Assembly (NCBI GenBank): GCA_001789355.1
Contig: MFZI01000018.1
Coordinates: forward strand, 1 to 10,165
Source of the DNA: Candidatus Roizmanbacteria bacterium RIFCSPHIGHO2_01_FULL_39_8
Lineage (GTDB): Bacteria; Patescibacteriota; Microgenomatia; UBA1406; GWC2-37-13
Direction of reading: 5' to 3'
DNA length: 10,165 nt
Positions within the stretch are counted from its first letter, which is position 1; every line of letters begins with the position of its first letter. Both the position numbers and the translations under genes were made by a program. Shown here one piece after another: positions 1-6,380 of this stretch. A model generated the notes under the pieces. That model saw only the letters and a list, made by a program, of their open reading frames with translations. It was not told the origin of the DNA and did no database searches.

Positions 1-2533
1 TTTGTTTCGGATTTCGATATTCGAATTTCGAGCTTATTTCCTGGTGAATTTCTCCTACCACCTTTTCCGGATTCTTCGGCCCCAGTTTAGCCGATACATT
101 TGACGGATACAATGAGTATTCGGTCGGTCCATCTATTGAAGCCGTTTCTTGCCCCGCGATTTTATAAAACAATCCCTTCACTCCAAAGGGTTTTGTGACC
201 GCCGAAACAATCGTAGCTAACAATATCTTTGGTAGTCCTACCTCATCTATGGCAAGCTGCATCGTCCACGGACTGCCTAATCCAATTCCGTAGGGTGTCT
301 TCCTTACATATTTTGATAGTAGTTTTGCAAAAAAGCTCGGCTTGATATCCCAGATAAAATACGACCTCCCCTGTGCGATTGCGACGATTTTTTCGGAAAT
401 TACGATAAACCAGTCTCTTTGGCCGACCTCTTTACCTATTGATTTGTCATTACCAATTTGGTCATGCAACAAACTGGTAATTTTTTCCGCAAGCTTGTCT
501 CCCTTTTTAAAGAGTTCCGTCCTTACTGGATATCTAAGATATTCCTTACCCTCAACTTTTATCTCCAACTTTTTTCCCTCATTTGGGCTGAATTGTGACT
601 TTATAGACCTTATGGACTTTACAGACTTTGGACTTTTGTCAAAGAATGTCCGTAACCACATCTCCACATTCAGCAACCTCCAAAAAAGCATCGTATCGTC
701 ATTTTTCCCTTCAATGAATTTCTGAAAAGCTTTTAGGACTTCTTGTTGGTTGAAATAGCTGCGATTAGCAAATGATTCGCTTAAGAAGATAGCATAAATC
801 TTGTTTTTCATACGTAGAAACCATTCCTGTTCAGGAGTAGTAAAACCAATCTTATTCCTGCGGAGCCGTATCAAATCGGGAACTATTCCATCTATCGATT
901 GCCGAAGAATAAACTTGTTCCAGCCATTTTTAATAATCGCTTCATCAGGAAGATCAAATAAATAGCGCACGAGGTTAAAATCCAAAAACGGAACTCTTCC
1001 CTCTAGGGAGAATCGCATCGCATTTCTATCTTCATATCTCAGTAAGGATTGCAAACTATTCGAAAATATATCTTCTATCAGACGTCGCTTAAGATTATGA
1101 TTCTCGGTTTTAAAAGTTTCATTCCTAAATTTCTCTTGAAATTTACTATTTAAGATTCTCAAAAGCTCAACATCTCTTTTTACACCTAAAATAGTTGCAA
1201 TTTTTCTCCATACATATTTAAAGACAATATCTTTCGAACTAATAATCTCACGAACTAATAAACTGATATTTCTTTGTCGCCAAAGTTGTCTAAGATATAC
1301 AAACATATATGGATCATATCCCGCCATCATCTCATCGGCTCCCTGTCCATCAAGTAACACAGTGACCTTGTTATGGGCCATCTGCATCACTTTGTATTGC
1401 GTATAGGGACCGGTACTAATAGTCGGTTCCTCTTGAGTTTTTATAAATTCCTCTATGTCTTTGAAGAATTCTTCTGGTTTTGGATTGACTTTATGGACTT
1501 TTAACTTGACGGACTTTACGATTTCGTCTATGTACTTTTCTTCATCGTTTCTTGAATTGGGAAACACAGCCGAAAATGTATTTTGTACCTTTCCAACAGA
1601 TTCCGCCTCTTTTACTTTTTCTTGGAGGAGCTTGTTAACAATTGTTACAACAGTAGAGGAATCCAATCCACCCGACAAACACGTTCCCACCGGTACTTCT
1701 GAGATGAGCCTTAATCGTATGGCGGTAATGAGTTTATTCTTGAATATATCTGTTTCACTTTTTGATATATCTTTTGCCTGTCGACTCGACGAATGTTCAG
1801 AATTGAGAAGCTCATTTTGCAAATTGGTATATTTTCGAACTTCGAACCTCAAGTTTCGAATTTCCAAGAGTTCTCCTGGCATCAATCTATTTATTCCTTC
1901 AAAAAAAGTCTCCTTTTTGTCATCGTGAATTCTGTATTTCAAATAGCGATAGAGAATCCTGTCGTTTGGTTTTTTTTTGATAAGTCCGGAATTGATGATC
2001 GGTTTAATTTCAGAAGAAAAAACTAATTTAAGGCTTTCAGTGCTTTGAGATTTGAACTTTGGATTTGAGATTTGGGATTTGAAATTTGAGTTAATTACGG
2101 AATAATATAAGGGCTTTATTCCAAAATGGTCTCTTACCAAAAGCAGCCTTTTCTCTTTCTTGTCGTAAAGGGCGAAGGTAAACATTCCATTGTGCCGGTC
2201 AAAACTCTTCTCACCCCACTCCTCGTAAGCATGGATCACCACTTCCGTATCTGATTTTGTAGTAAATATATGGCCGAGCCTAAGAAGTTCTTTCCGTTGT
2301 TGCTGAAAATTGTAGATTTCTCCTACGAAAACTATTGCGATAGATTTGTCCTCATTGTAAATCGGCTGATTGCCTCCTGCTCGATCGATGATTGCGAGCC
2401 TGCGATTAAGAAGAGTTACTTTATCCTCGATGTACAAACCTTCTCCATCTGGTCCTCGATGCTCGAGATCCTTGGAGAATTTTTTAATGAGATTGTCATT
2501 TCGAAATCCGTAAAATCCAGCTATTCCGCACAT
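1..2533 (-). CDS. asnB: Asparagine synthetase B fused to a CofE-like (F420-0:L-glutamate ligase-like) domain; 3' end beyond left edge
   Basis: The frame is open without a stop from ATG 2533 to the left edge (844 codons). Residues 1-629 are a full AsnB, which makes asparagine from aspartate using glutamine nitrogen and ATP. Cys2, after the start Met, is the N-terminal nucleophile of the class II glutaminase domain and fixes the start. Also visible are HRGPD (25-29), RLAIID, GEIYN (71-75), SDTE (94-97) and the PP-loop SGGLDSS (287-293). The AsnB part ends with the usual WRLLN..MWLR helix. A KSx-rich linker follows (631-645), then from about 660 a domain resembling CofE: YPVRTELFKKGD, a strand DWFIVISEKIVAIAQGR (706-722), and IDGPTEY near 800. 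AsnB alone normally spans about 550-630 residues, so this is a true fusion. Oddities are Val70 where the glutaminase oxyanion-hole Asn is expected, and several repeat-derived inserts. No good Shine-Dalgarno sequence is visible. The CofE assignment is from remembered motif style; its substrate is unknown. Confidence 0.85.
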   Translation of the reverse strand, partial: MCGIAGFYGFRNDNLIKKFSKDLEHRGPDGEGLYIEDKVTLLNRRLAIIDRAGGNQPIYNEDKSIAIVFVGEIYNFQQQRKELLRLGHIFTTKSDTEVVIHAYEEWGEKSFDRHNGMFTFALYDKKEKRLLLVRDHFGIKPLYYSVINSNFKSQISNPKFKSQSTESLKLVFSSEIKPIINSGLIKKKPNDRILYRYLKYRIHDDKKETFFEGINRLMPGELLEIRNLRFEVRKYTNLQNELLNSEHSSSRQAKDISKSETDIFKNKLITAIRLRLISEVPVGTCLSGGLDSSTVVTIVNKLLQEKVKEAESVGKVQNTFSAVFPNSRNDEEKYIDEIVKSVKLKVHKVNPKPEEFFKDIEEFIKTQEEPTISTGPYTQYKVMQMAHNKVTVLLDGQGADEMMAGYDPYMFVYLRQLWRQRNISLLVREIISSKDIVFKYVWRKIATILGVKRDVELLRILNSKFQEKFRNETFKTENHNLKRRLIEDIFSNSLQSLLRYEDRNAMRFSLEGRVPFLDFNLVRYLFDLPDEAIIKNGWNKFILRQSIDGIVPDLIRLRRNKIGFTTPEQEWFLRMKNKIYAIFLSESFANRSYFNQQEVLKAFQKFIEGKNDDTMLFWRLLNVEMWLRTFFDKSPKSVKSIRSIKSQFSPNEGKKLEIKVEGKEYLRYPVRTELFKKGDKLAEKITSLLHDQIGNDKSIGKEVGQRDWFIVISEKIVAIAQGRSYFIWDIKPSFFAKLLSKYVRKTPYGIGLGSPWTMQLAIDEVGLPKILLATIVSAVTKPFGVKGLFYKIAGQETASIDGPTEYSLYPSNVSAKLGPKNPEKVVGEIHQEISSKFEYRNPKQ
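6..33. repeat. Heptamer array, TTCGAAT type (four units)
   Basis: Four consecutive 7-nt units fill this stretch exactly: ttcggat, ttcgata, ttcgaat, ttcgagc. It lies at the end of the CofE-like domain and encodes a Lys/Asn/Arg-rich tail that looks non-native. By analogy with the other genes here, it may be the array at this gene's 3' end, with the stop just outside the window (inference). Confidence 0.7.
599..642. repeat. 9-nt period array (GACTTTATG type) at the AsnB/CofE junction
   Basis: Units of the form gactttata, gaccttatg, gactttaca occur in tandem, followed by shorter gactttg-like units. On the coding (minus) strand each 9-nt unit gives a tripeptide, producing the K-S-V/K-S-I/R-S-I linker at residues 631-645. 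The same family forms the intergenic array between lemA and htpX, so this linker looks like converted intergenic DNA. Confidence 0.75.
1484..1521. repeat. 9-nt period array (GACTTTATG type) inside the AsnB synthetase domain
   Basis: Imperfect units gactttatg, gactttt, aacttgacg, gactttacg lie in the ATPase domain, about 50 residues after the PP-loop. They encode a Val/Lys/Ser-rich segment (VKSVKLKVHKV). The frame is preserved. AsnB homologues usually have conserved sequence in this neighbourhood, so an alignment would show whether this is insertion or replacement. Confidence 0.55.
1834..1868. repeat. Heptamer array, TTCGAAC type (five units) inside AsnB
   Basis: Five 7-nt units tile exactly: ttcgaac, ttcgaac, ctcaagt, ttcgaat, ttccaag. 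They encode EIRNLRFEVRK in the loop after the conserved LMPGE turn of AsnB, a position that varies in the family. The consensus matches the array at 6-33. Confidence 0.75.
2043..2090. repeat. Heptamer array, ATTTGAG type, inside the AsnB glutaminase domain
   Basis: Units ctttgag, atttgaa, ctttgg, atttgag, atttggg, atttgaa, atttgag cover 48 nt: six heptamers and one hexamer, a total divisible by three. They encode residues 148-164, rich in K, S, N, Q and F, between the conserved FGIKPLYY strand and the SSEIK strand, i.e. in a surface loop. The same family occurs in polX at 5115-5142. Confidence 0.8.
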
Positions 2534-2538
2534 TCTTC

Positions 2539-2603
2539 ATGTAGCACGAAACGCGAAACATGTAACACTATTTTGGTTACATGCTACATGTTATATGTTA
2601 CAT
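2539..2603. repeat. Inverted pair of heptamer arrays (ATGTAAC / GTTACAT) between htpX and asnB
   Basis: Four 7-nt units at 2539-2566 (atgtagc, acgaaac, gcgaaac, atgtaac) are followed by a 9-nt spacer and four units in inverted sense at 2576-2603 (gttacat, gctacat, gttatat, gttacat). The inner units form a perfect 8-bp stem (2559-2566 with 2576-2583). The htpX stop codon (2598-2600) and last Met codon lie inside the outer unit. The array fills nearly the whole gap to the asnB start, so it is both 3' UTR of htpX and leader of asnB. Confidence 0.8.
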
Positions 2604-3491
2604 TGATCTCAAGATTCTTATCCTTTCCTCAGCAGGTGGATGGGTACTGAAGAGATTCATAAGCCATGACCCCTTGGCTTTCCTGAACGGATTAGCGATA
2701 AAGAGATGGGCTGTTGAATTAGTAGCTGTTTGTAAAACATTCCTATCCCCAGAAATCTTTTCAAGCGCCCGTGCTAATCCTTCCGGATAGCGAGTGAGAA
2801 GAACGCCTGAGGCATCGGCCAAGAACTCTCTCCGTCTTGATACGGCAAGCTGAATTAAGGTTGCAATAATCGGAGTAATGACTAAAACAACGATCAAAAA
2901 AATCATCATAAAGGGATTCCGCGAATTACGATCATCATCTTTGCGGAATCCTCCCCACCACAAACTTCGCATAATCCAATCAGATACCAAAGCCACTGTT
3001 CCGACGAGTACGGCCACCATCGAAGAAACCAGTATATCGTAATTTTTTACATGTGACAATTCATGAGCTATTACTCCCTCTAACTCTGTCCTGTCAAGTT
3101 TTTCAACTAGCCCAGTTGTTGCAGCAACTACTGCATGCTTTGGGTTCCTACCGGTTGCAAATGCGTTGGGAGCCGGATCATCGATCACATATAGTTTGGG
3201 CATGGGTATTCCTGTAGCCATTGCAAGATTTTCCGTCACAGTATATAAGTCAAAATAGTCCCGCTTATTTGCCGGCTTTGCTCCTGTAGTGAACAAAACG
3301 ATCCTATCCGAATAAAAATAGCTTCCGATAGAAGACAAAAGAGTAAAAATAAACCCAAACGCAAAATAAGTCACCGGAGAATCAAAAAATTTCCCAATCA
3401 AAAAGAAAAAACCGGATACGATGACAATAAAGAGTCCGATGATTACGAATGTCCGAATTTTATTGCTTGCGATTTGGTCGTAAATGGTCAT
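2598..3491 (-). CDS. htpX: HtpX-like M48 family membrane zinc protease
   Basis: A 297-residue membrane metalloprotease of the M48B (HtpX) type, which in characterised bacteria takes part in quality control of inner-membrane proteins. Numbered from Met 3491, two N-terminal membrane segments (about 11-34 and 38-60) precede the cytosolic catalytic domain. The zinc motif HELSH is at 143-147 and the third ligand Glu222 is in REFLADASG. Two further hydrophobic stretches lie near 150-170 and 193-217. The PxPNAFATGR segment typical of the family is present. The open frame reaches TTG 3518/ATG 3515, but those extra residues (MDFTDLFF) derive from the repeat array upstream; MTIYDQIASNK matches the usual HtpX N-terminus, so 3491 is preferred. 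No clear Shine-Dalgarno sequence precedes either start. It lies downstream of lemA on the same strand, a commonly seen pairing. Confidence 0.9.
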   Translation of the reverse strand: MTIYDQIASNKIRTFVIIGLFIVIVSGFFFLIGKFFDSPVTYFAFGFIFTLLSSIGSYFYSDRIVLFTTGAKPANKRDYFDLYTVTENLAMATGIPMPKLYVIDDPAPNAFATGRNPKHAVVAATTGLVEKLDRTELEGVIAHELSHVKNYDILVSSMVAVLVGTVALVSDWIMRSLWWGGFRKDDDRNSRNPFMMIFLIVVLVITPIIATLIQLAVSRRREFLADASGVLLTRYPEGLARALEKISGDRNVLQTATNSTAHLFIANPFRKAKGSWLMNLFSTHPPAEERIRILRSM

Positions 3492-3498
3492 AAAAAAT

Positions 3499-3590
3499 AA
3501 GTCTGTAAAGTCCATCAAGTCAAAAGTCCCTAAAGCTAAATCACTTTATGGACTTTAAGGACTTTATAGACTTTATGAACTTTGGACTTA
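3499..3590. repeat. Inverted pair of 9-nt arrays (AAGTCCATA / GACTTTATG) between lemA and htpX
   Basis: Plus-strand units aagtctgta, aagtccatc, aagtcaa, aagtcccta (3499-3532) face inverted units actttatgg, actttaagg, actttatag, actttatga, actttgg (3543-3585). Positions 3524-3535 and 3553-3564 pair at 11 of 12 bases. The lemA stop codon (3588-3590) is the last element of the array, and the other end runs up to the htpX start. The whole spacer is therefore array. Confidence 0.8.
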
Positions 3591-4142
3591 GGAGAATTTG
3601 ACTTCTACCTTTTTCCTCTCCTCTTCTGTAGCCGCGAAAAATTCTTCTTGCTTGAAACCGAATATATTTGCGACCAGATTGCTCGGGAATGTTTGGATTT
3701 TGGTGTTATAGTCCAAAACGTTACTGTTGTAAAATTGACGCGAATAGGCGATCTTATCTTCTGTGTCTTCTAGTTGTCTTTGTAGATCACGGAAATTCTC
3801 GCTCGCTTTCAAATCTGGATACGCCTCTGCAACGGCAAATAAGGATTTCAAGGCGTCGGTTAACATATTATTGGCTTCTGCTTTGTCTGCTGGTGTTTTG
3901 GCCGACATCAAAGCGGAACGGGCTTTGGTTACTTCCTCAAATACGCCTTTTTCGTGCTTAGCATACCCTTTCACCGTTTCTACCAGGTTAGGAATCAAGT
4001 CTGCTCTTCGCTTAAGTTGTACGTCAATACCTGATAGAGCTTCTTTAATTCTTGTTCGTAAAATAACAAATCCGTTATAGGTAGCAACAAAGTAAACAAC
4101 TAAAAGTATTCCTACTCCGATTATGATAAATAATGGATTCAT
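3588..4142 (-). CDS. lemA: LemA family membrane protein
   Basis: A 184-residue protein of typical LemA length and order. It has a single N-terminal membrane segment (about 4-24, very short N-terminal tail), then the conserved YNGFVILR and RRADLIPNLVETVKGYAKHE stretch, a helical region with AYPDLKAS and FRDLQRQLEDTEDKIAYSRQFYN, and a final FPSNLVANIFGFK...FF. LemA proteins are presumed to expose a helical bundle outside the membrane; their function is poorly defined, and they are often encoded beside HtpX-type proteases, as here. The start is supported by a strong Shine-Dalgarno sequence at 4151-4159. The stop codon merges into the repeat array leading to htpX. Co-transcription with htpX is likely because no separate promoter is evident in the 96-nt gap. 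Confidence 0.93.
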   Translation of the reverse strand: MNPLFIIIGVGILLVVYFVATYNGFVILRTRIKEALSGIDVQLKRRADLIPNLVETVKGYAKHEKGVFEEVTKARSALMSAKTPADKAEANNMLTDALKSLFAVAEAYPDLKASENFRDLQRQLEDTEDKIAYSRQFYNSNVLDYNTKIQTFPSNLVANIFGFKQEEFFAATEEERKKVEVKFS

Positions 4143-4150
4143 CTATATTT

Positions 4151-4159
4151 TCACCCCCT
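4151..4159 (-). promoter_or_regulatory. Shine-Dalgarno sequence of lemA
   Basis: On the minus strand this reads AGGGGGTGA, one mismatch from the ideal AGGAGGTGA, 8 nt before ATG 4142. It is the strongest ribosome binding site on the minus-strand cluster; polX, htpX and asnB show none of comparable quality. Confidence 0.8.
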
Positions 4160-4162
4160 AAG

Positions 4163-4250
4163 TAAATATTAATTGTTAAATCCTAATTCTTAAACAAATT
4201 TTAATAATTAAAGTTTAAAAGTTTATTTAATAATTGACATTTAATATTTA
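4163..4250. repeat. AT-rich heptamer-like array with inverted ends between polX and lemA
   Basis: An A/T-only-like stretch can be divided into 7-nt units such as aattgtt, aaatcct, aattctt, gtttaaa, ttaatat. Its ends are inverted copies (taaatatta 4163-4171 and taatattta 4242-4250). The polX stop codon (4248-4250) is part of the outer copy. The lemA promoter, if separate, must lie here, but base composition makes any -10/-35 call unreliable. Confidence 0.5.
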
Positions 4251-6053
4251 AGACTTGTCTATAATCCATTCTTTAAATTTTTGGTAGGGTAATGTATTTA
4301 TTATATCACTTTTCTGACACCAGCCTCTGCGGGCTACCGAAACTCCATAAAACATATTACCCATCTGGTCATTTGCGTGGGCATCACTATTAATAACAAA
4401 TTTGACTCCGTTTTTTAGACCGTCTCTCACCAGCGTATCCGAAAGATCAAGCCTCTCAGGCCAAGAATTAATCTCTACCGCAATATTTTTTTTCGTGCAT
4501 ATCTCAAATAGCAGATTCCAGTCTAGCTCATACCCCTCTCTCTTTCCTAATAATCTACCGGTGGGGTGTCCTAATATTTTGACCTTTGGATATTGGAGTG
4601 CACGCAGAACTCGCTTAGTCATTGTTTTCGTATCGAGATGAAAGACACTGTGAACCGAAACGATGAGATAGTCTACATACATTATTGCCCTTTCAGGCAG
4701 CGCAAGTCTTCCATCGGGAAGAATATCAGTTTCGAGACCTATGAAAAATTTCGTTTCCTTGTTTTCTAGTTTCTTGATTTCCTGTTGCCTTCTTTTCATA
4801 ATTTCTATTATTTTCTTTTCAGACATGCCAGACGTTTTCGGATTGTGGTCGGCAAAACCAACATATTCGTATTTCAGTTTTTCCGCATAGTCCAAAACTT
4901 CTCGGTAACTATTTTTCCCGAAATCGTGGGAAGGTTTTAGATCATAGGAAGAATGAATATGCAAGTCACCTTTAATTTCTTTAGTTTCTATCAATTTCGG
5001 AATTTTCTGAATTTTTGCTAGCTCTATTTCATTCGTCCCCTCTCGTATCTCCGGCGGTATATACTGCAGCCCAAGAAAATGATAAAATTTCTCTTCTGTA
5101 TTAAAAGTATGAAGATTTGAGTTTTGAGATTTGAGATTTTTAATACCGTATTCGTTGAGAGATAAATCTTTGTGAAGGGCAAATTCTCTAAGGTTAATAT
5201 TATGAGCCTTGCTTCCTGTGAAATACTGCAGCATCGAACCGTAGCTCTTTGCATCCTGTACTCTCAAATCAACTCTTATATTTGGCGAAATGATTATAGA
5301 TGCCTTCCTATCACCAGCATTATCCACCTTTATCGCCTTCGGATATTTCACAAAATAATCAACTATTTCTTTTTCCCTCTTAACACCTAACTCATAACTC
5401 TTAACTTGTATTGCTATATCAATATCCCCTATTGTCGCTACCATTCTCCGCAGCGACCCAAGTGCATCAACCCGTTTTACCGCAGGAAGCTGAAGAAGAT
5501 ATTTTTTTATCTCTTCTGCTTGCTCAAAGGCATACGGGAGCGGCATTCGTTCAACACGCTGGGACTTTTCCTTGAACATCGATATCGAATCGAGGATCTC
5601 CTTTTGCGACTTATCTCCGAATGTCTCAAGTTCTGCTATCTTTCCTTCTTGTGCTGCCTTCTTTAAATCTGCGACTGCACTACTCGGGCTGGTAAGATGC
5701 AGGTCTTTTACCAGTTTGAAGGCTTTCTTCGGACCGATCCCAGAAACATTCATCAATACAAAGACCGAGGTAGGAAGCTGTTTCAATATGGAATTGAAAT
5801 GTTTAGACCGTCCTGTTTTGAAATATTCCTCCAAGTGGGATCCAATAGAGCCACCGATTCCCGGAATCTCATACAACTTTCCATCCTGCCATATATCTTT
5901 TAATTCCCGAGTAAGATGTTCTACTGCGTCCGCCGCTTTTTCATACGCGATGATTCGAAATCTATTTACTCCCGTGAGAACGTACGTCGCGGCAATATTG
6001 CGAAGAATTTGTGCAATTTCCTTATTTGAAAATTTACTCTGATCTACTGCCAT
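4248..6053 (-). CDS. polX: DNA polymerase X family protein with PHP domain (PolX)
   Basis: A 601-residue bacterial-type PolX, a repair polymerase whose PHP domain in studied homologues carries 3'-5' exonuclease and AP-endonuclease activity. Visible parts are an N-terminal helical/HhH region (PGIGGSIG 64-71; VSGIGPKK 103-110), the nucleotidyltransferase palm with GSLRR (199-203) and GDIDIAI (209-215, metal-binding D210 and D212), the third aspartate D262 in RVDLRV, YFTGSKAHN (277-285) and LNEYG (299-303). The PHP domain follows: HIH (365-367), ADHN (H403), GLETDI (E441), VHS (H468), GHPTGR (H496) and NSDAHA (D557, H559). All expected catalytic residues are present. Length slightly exceeds the roughly 570 residues usual for the family, partly explained by repeat-encoded loops at about 217-226 and 304-318. 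The start has no visible Shine-Dalgarno sequence. The stop lies in a repeat array. Confidence 0.92.
   Translation of the reverse strand: MAVDQSKFSNKEIAQILRNIAATYVLTGVNRFRIIAYEKAADAVEHLTRELKDIWQDGKLYEIPGIGGSIGSHLEEYFKTGRSKHFNSILKQLPTSVFVLMNVSGIGPKKAFKLVKDLHLTSPSSAVADLKKAAQEGKIAELETFGDKSQKEILDSISMFKEKSQRVERMPLPYAFEQAEEIKKYLLQLPAVKRVDALGSLRRMVATIGDIDIAIQVKSYELGVKREKEIVDYFVKYPKAIKVDNAGDRKASIIISPNIRVDLRVQDAKSYGSMLQYFTGSKAHNINLREFALHKDLSLNEYGIKNLKSQNSNLHTFNTEEKFYHFLGLQYIPPEIREGTNEIELAKIQKIPKLIETKEIKGDLHIHSSYDLKPSHDFGKNSYREVLDYAEKLKYEYVGFADHNPKTSGMSEKKIIEIMKRRQQEIKKLENKETKFFIGLETDILPDGRLALPERAIMYVDYLIVSVHSVFHLDTKTMTKRVLRALQYPKVKILGHPTGRLLGKREGYELDWNLLFEICTKKNIAVEINSWPERLDLSDTLVRDGLKNGVKFVINSDAHANDQMGNMFYGVSVARRGWCQKSDIINTLPYQKFKEWIIDKS
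5115..5142. repeat. Heptamer array, ATTTGAG type, inside polX
   Basis: Units atttgag, ttttgag, atttgag (exactly 21 nt, seven codons) are followed by a decayed attttta. They encode the IKNLKSQNSNLH segment inserted between the conserved LNEYG motif and the EEKFYHFLGL helix, where homologues have a very short connection. The family and coding-strand orientation match the AsnB array at 2043-2090. Confidence 0.75.
5378..5405. repeat. Heptamer array, GTTAAGA type (four units), inside polX
   Basis: Four 7-nt units tile exactly on the plus strand: tcttaac, acctaac, tcataac, tcttaac. On the coding strand they give SYELGVKREK, just after the catalytic GDIDIAI strand of the palm, in place of the usual short variable loop. 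The reading frame is intact. Confidence 0.8.
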
Positions 6054-6124
6054 AAATATTTTTTAACAGTTTATTATTTGAATAATGTAGACGTAATAGA
6101 ACATTTTGGGAGTGCGGAACATAA

Positions 6125-6148
6125 GAAATTTTTATAAACAAAAATTTC
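6125..6148. other. Perfect 9-bp AT-rich hairpin downstream of tRNA-Asp
   Basis: The arms 6125-6133 and 6140-6148 are exact reverse complements around a 6-nt loop. The stem is almost all A/T and no long U tract follows, so it is a weak terminator candidate for the minus-strand tRNA transcript or a simple palindromic unit. Confidence 0.35.
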
Positions 6149-6206
6149 AACGTTCCAGCCACGTTGAACGTTGGATTAAAAGTCAACGCCAACGTTCTTA
6201 CGTGGC
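6149..6206. repeat. AACGTT-type inverted array overlapping the 3' end of tRNA-Asp
   Basis: CAACGTT/AACGTTG-like units are arranged as an inverted pair. The arms 6158-6174 and 6189-6206 pair almost completely, with the right arm carrying one extra base and two mismatched positions, around a 14-nt loop. The right arm contains the CCA end and discriminator of tRNA-Asp (6203-6206). It could act as terminator or processing structure for the tRNA precursor, or compete with the acceptor stem. Confidence 0.6.
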
Positions 6207-6279
6207 GCGACCAAAGGGGCTCGAACCCTCAACCTCTGCCGTGACAGGGCAGCGCTCTAACCAATTGAGCTATGATCGC
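6203..6279 (-). tRNA. tRNA-Asp (anticodon GUC), CCA encoded
   Basis: On the minus strand, acceptor GCGATCA pairs with TGGTCGC, with G73 discriminator and encoded CCA (6203-6205). The D arm is GCTC/GAGC. The anticodon stem CTGCC/GGCAG holds loop CTGTCAC, giving anticodon GUC at positions 34-36. The T arm is GAGGG-TTCGAGC-CCCTT. The mature body without CCA is 74 nt. A good promoter lies directly upstream. The 3' end lies within an inverted repeat array. Confidence 0.96.
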
Positions 6280-6291
6280 AAGTATCCCTTT

Positions 6292-6320
6292 ATTATAACT
6301 TTACTTTTACATTTCTTCAA
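6292..6320 (-). promoter_or_regulatory. Promoter of tRNA-Asp
   Basis: On the minus strand a -35-like TTGAAG (6315-6320) and a perfect -10 TATAAT (6292-6297) are separated by 17 nt. The predicted start is about 6-7 nt before the tRNA 5' end, a short leader typical for tRNA genes. Confidence 0.75.
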
Positions 6321-6343
6321 TCGTCGTTTTGATCCTTCTATAC

Positions 6344-6372
6344 TTTAAAAACAACAAAGATCTTGATACAAT
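6344..6372 (+). promoter_or_regulatory. Promoter of the LysM gene (extended -10)
   Basis: TTTAAA (6344-6349), a 17-nt spacer and TACAAT (6367-6372) preceded by TG at 6364-6365 form an extended -10. The predicted start falls at about 6379-6380, immediately before ATG 6381, so the mRNA would be nearly leaderless. No Shine-Dalgarno sequence precedes the ATG, which agrees. Confidence 0.5.
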
Positions 6373-6380
6373 ATACTGCC

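Noticed and set aside
599..642. Missed stop between AsnB and CofE parts
   Set aside because: Codon-by-codon reading of the minus strand shows no stop from 2533 to the left edge.
342..2790. Several plus-strand ORFs of 69-157 codons
   Set aside because: They are antisense to the continuous, motif-rich asnB-cofE and htpX frames and show no recognisable protein features.
4163..4250. Promoter for lemA in the AT-rich spacer
   Set aside because: Many -10-like words occur by composition alone; no convincing -35/-10 pair at proper spacing stands out.
6106..6348. Plus-strand ORF containing a GLEPSTSAVTGQRSNQLSY-like peptide
   Set aside because: It is the antisense translation of tRNA-Asp, a well-known source of spurious annotated proteins.
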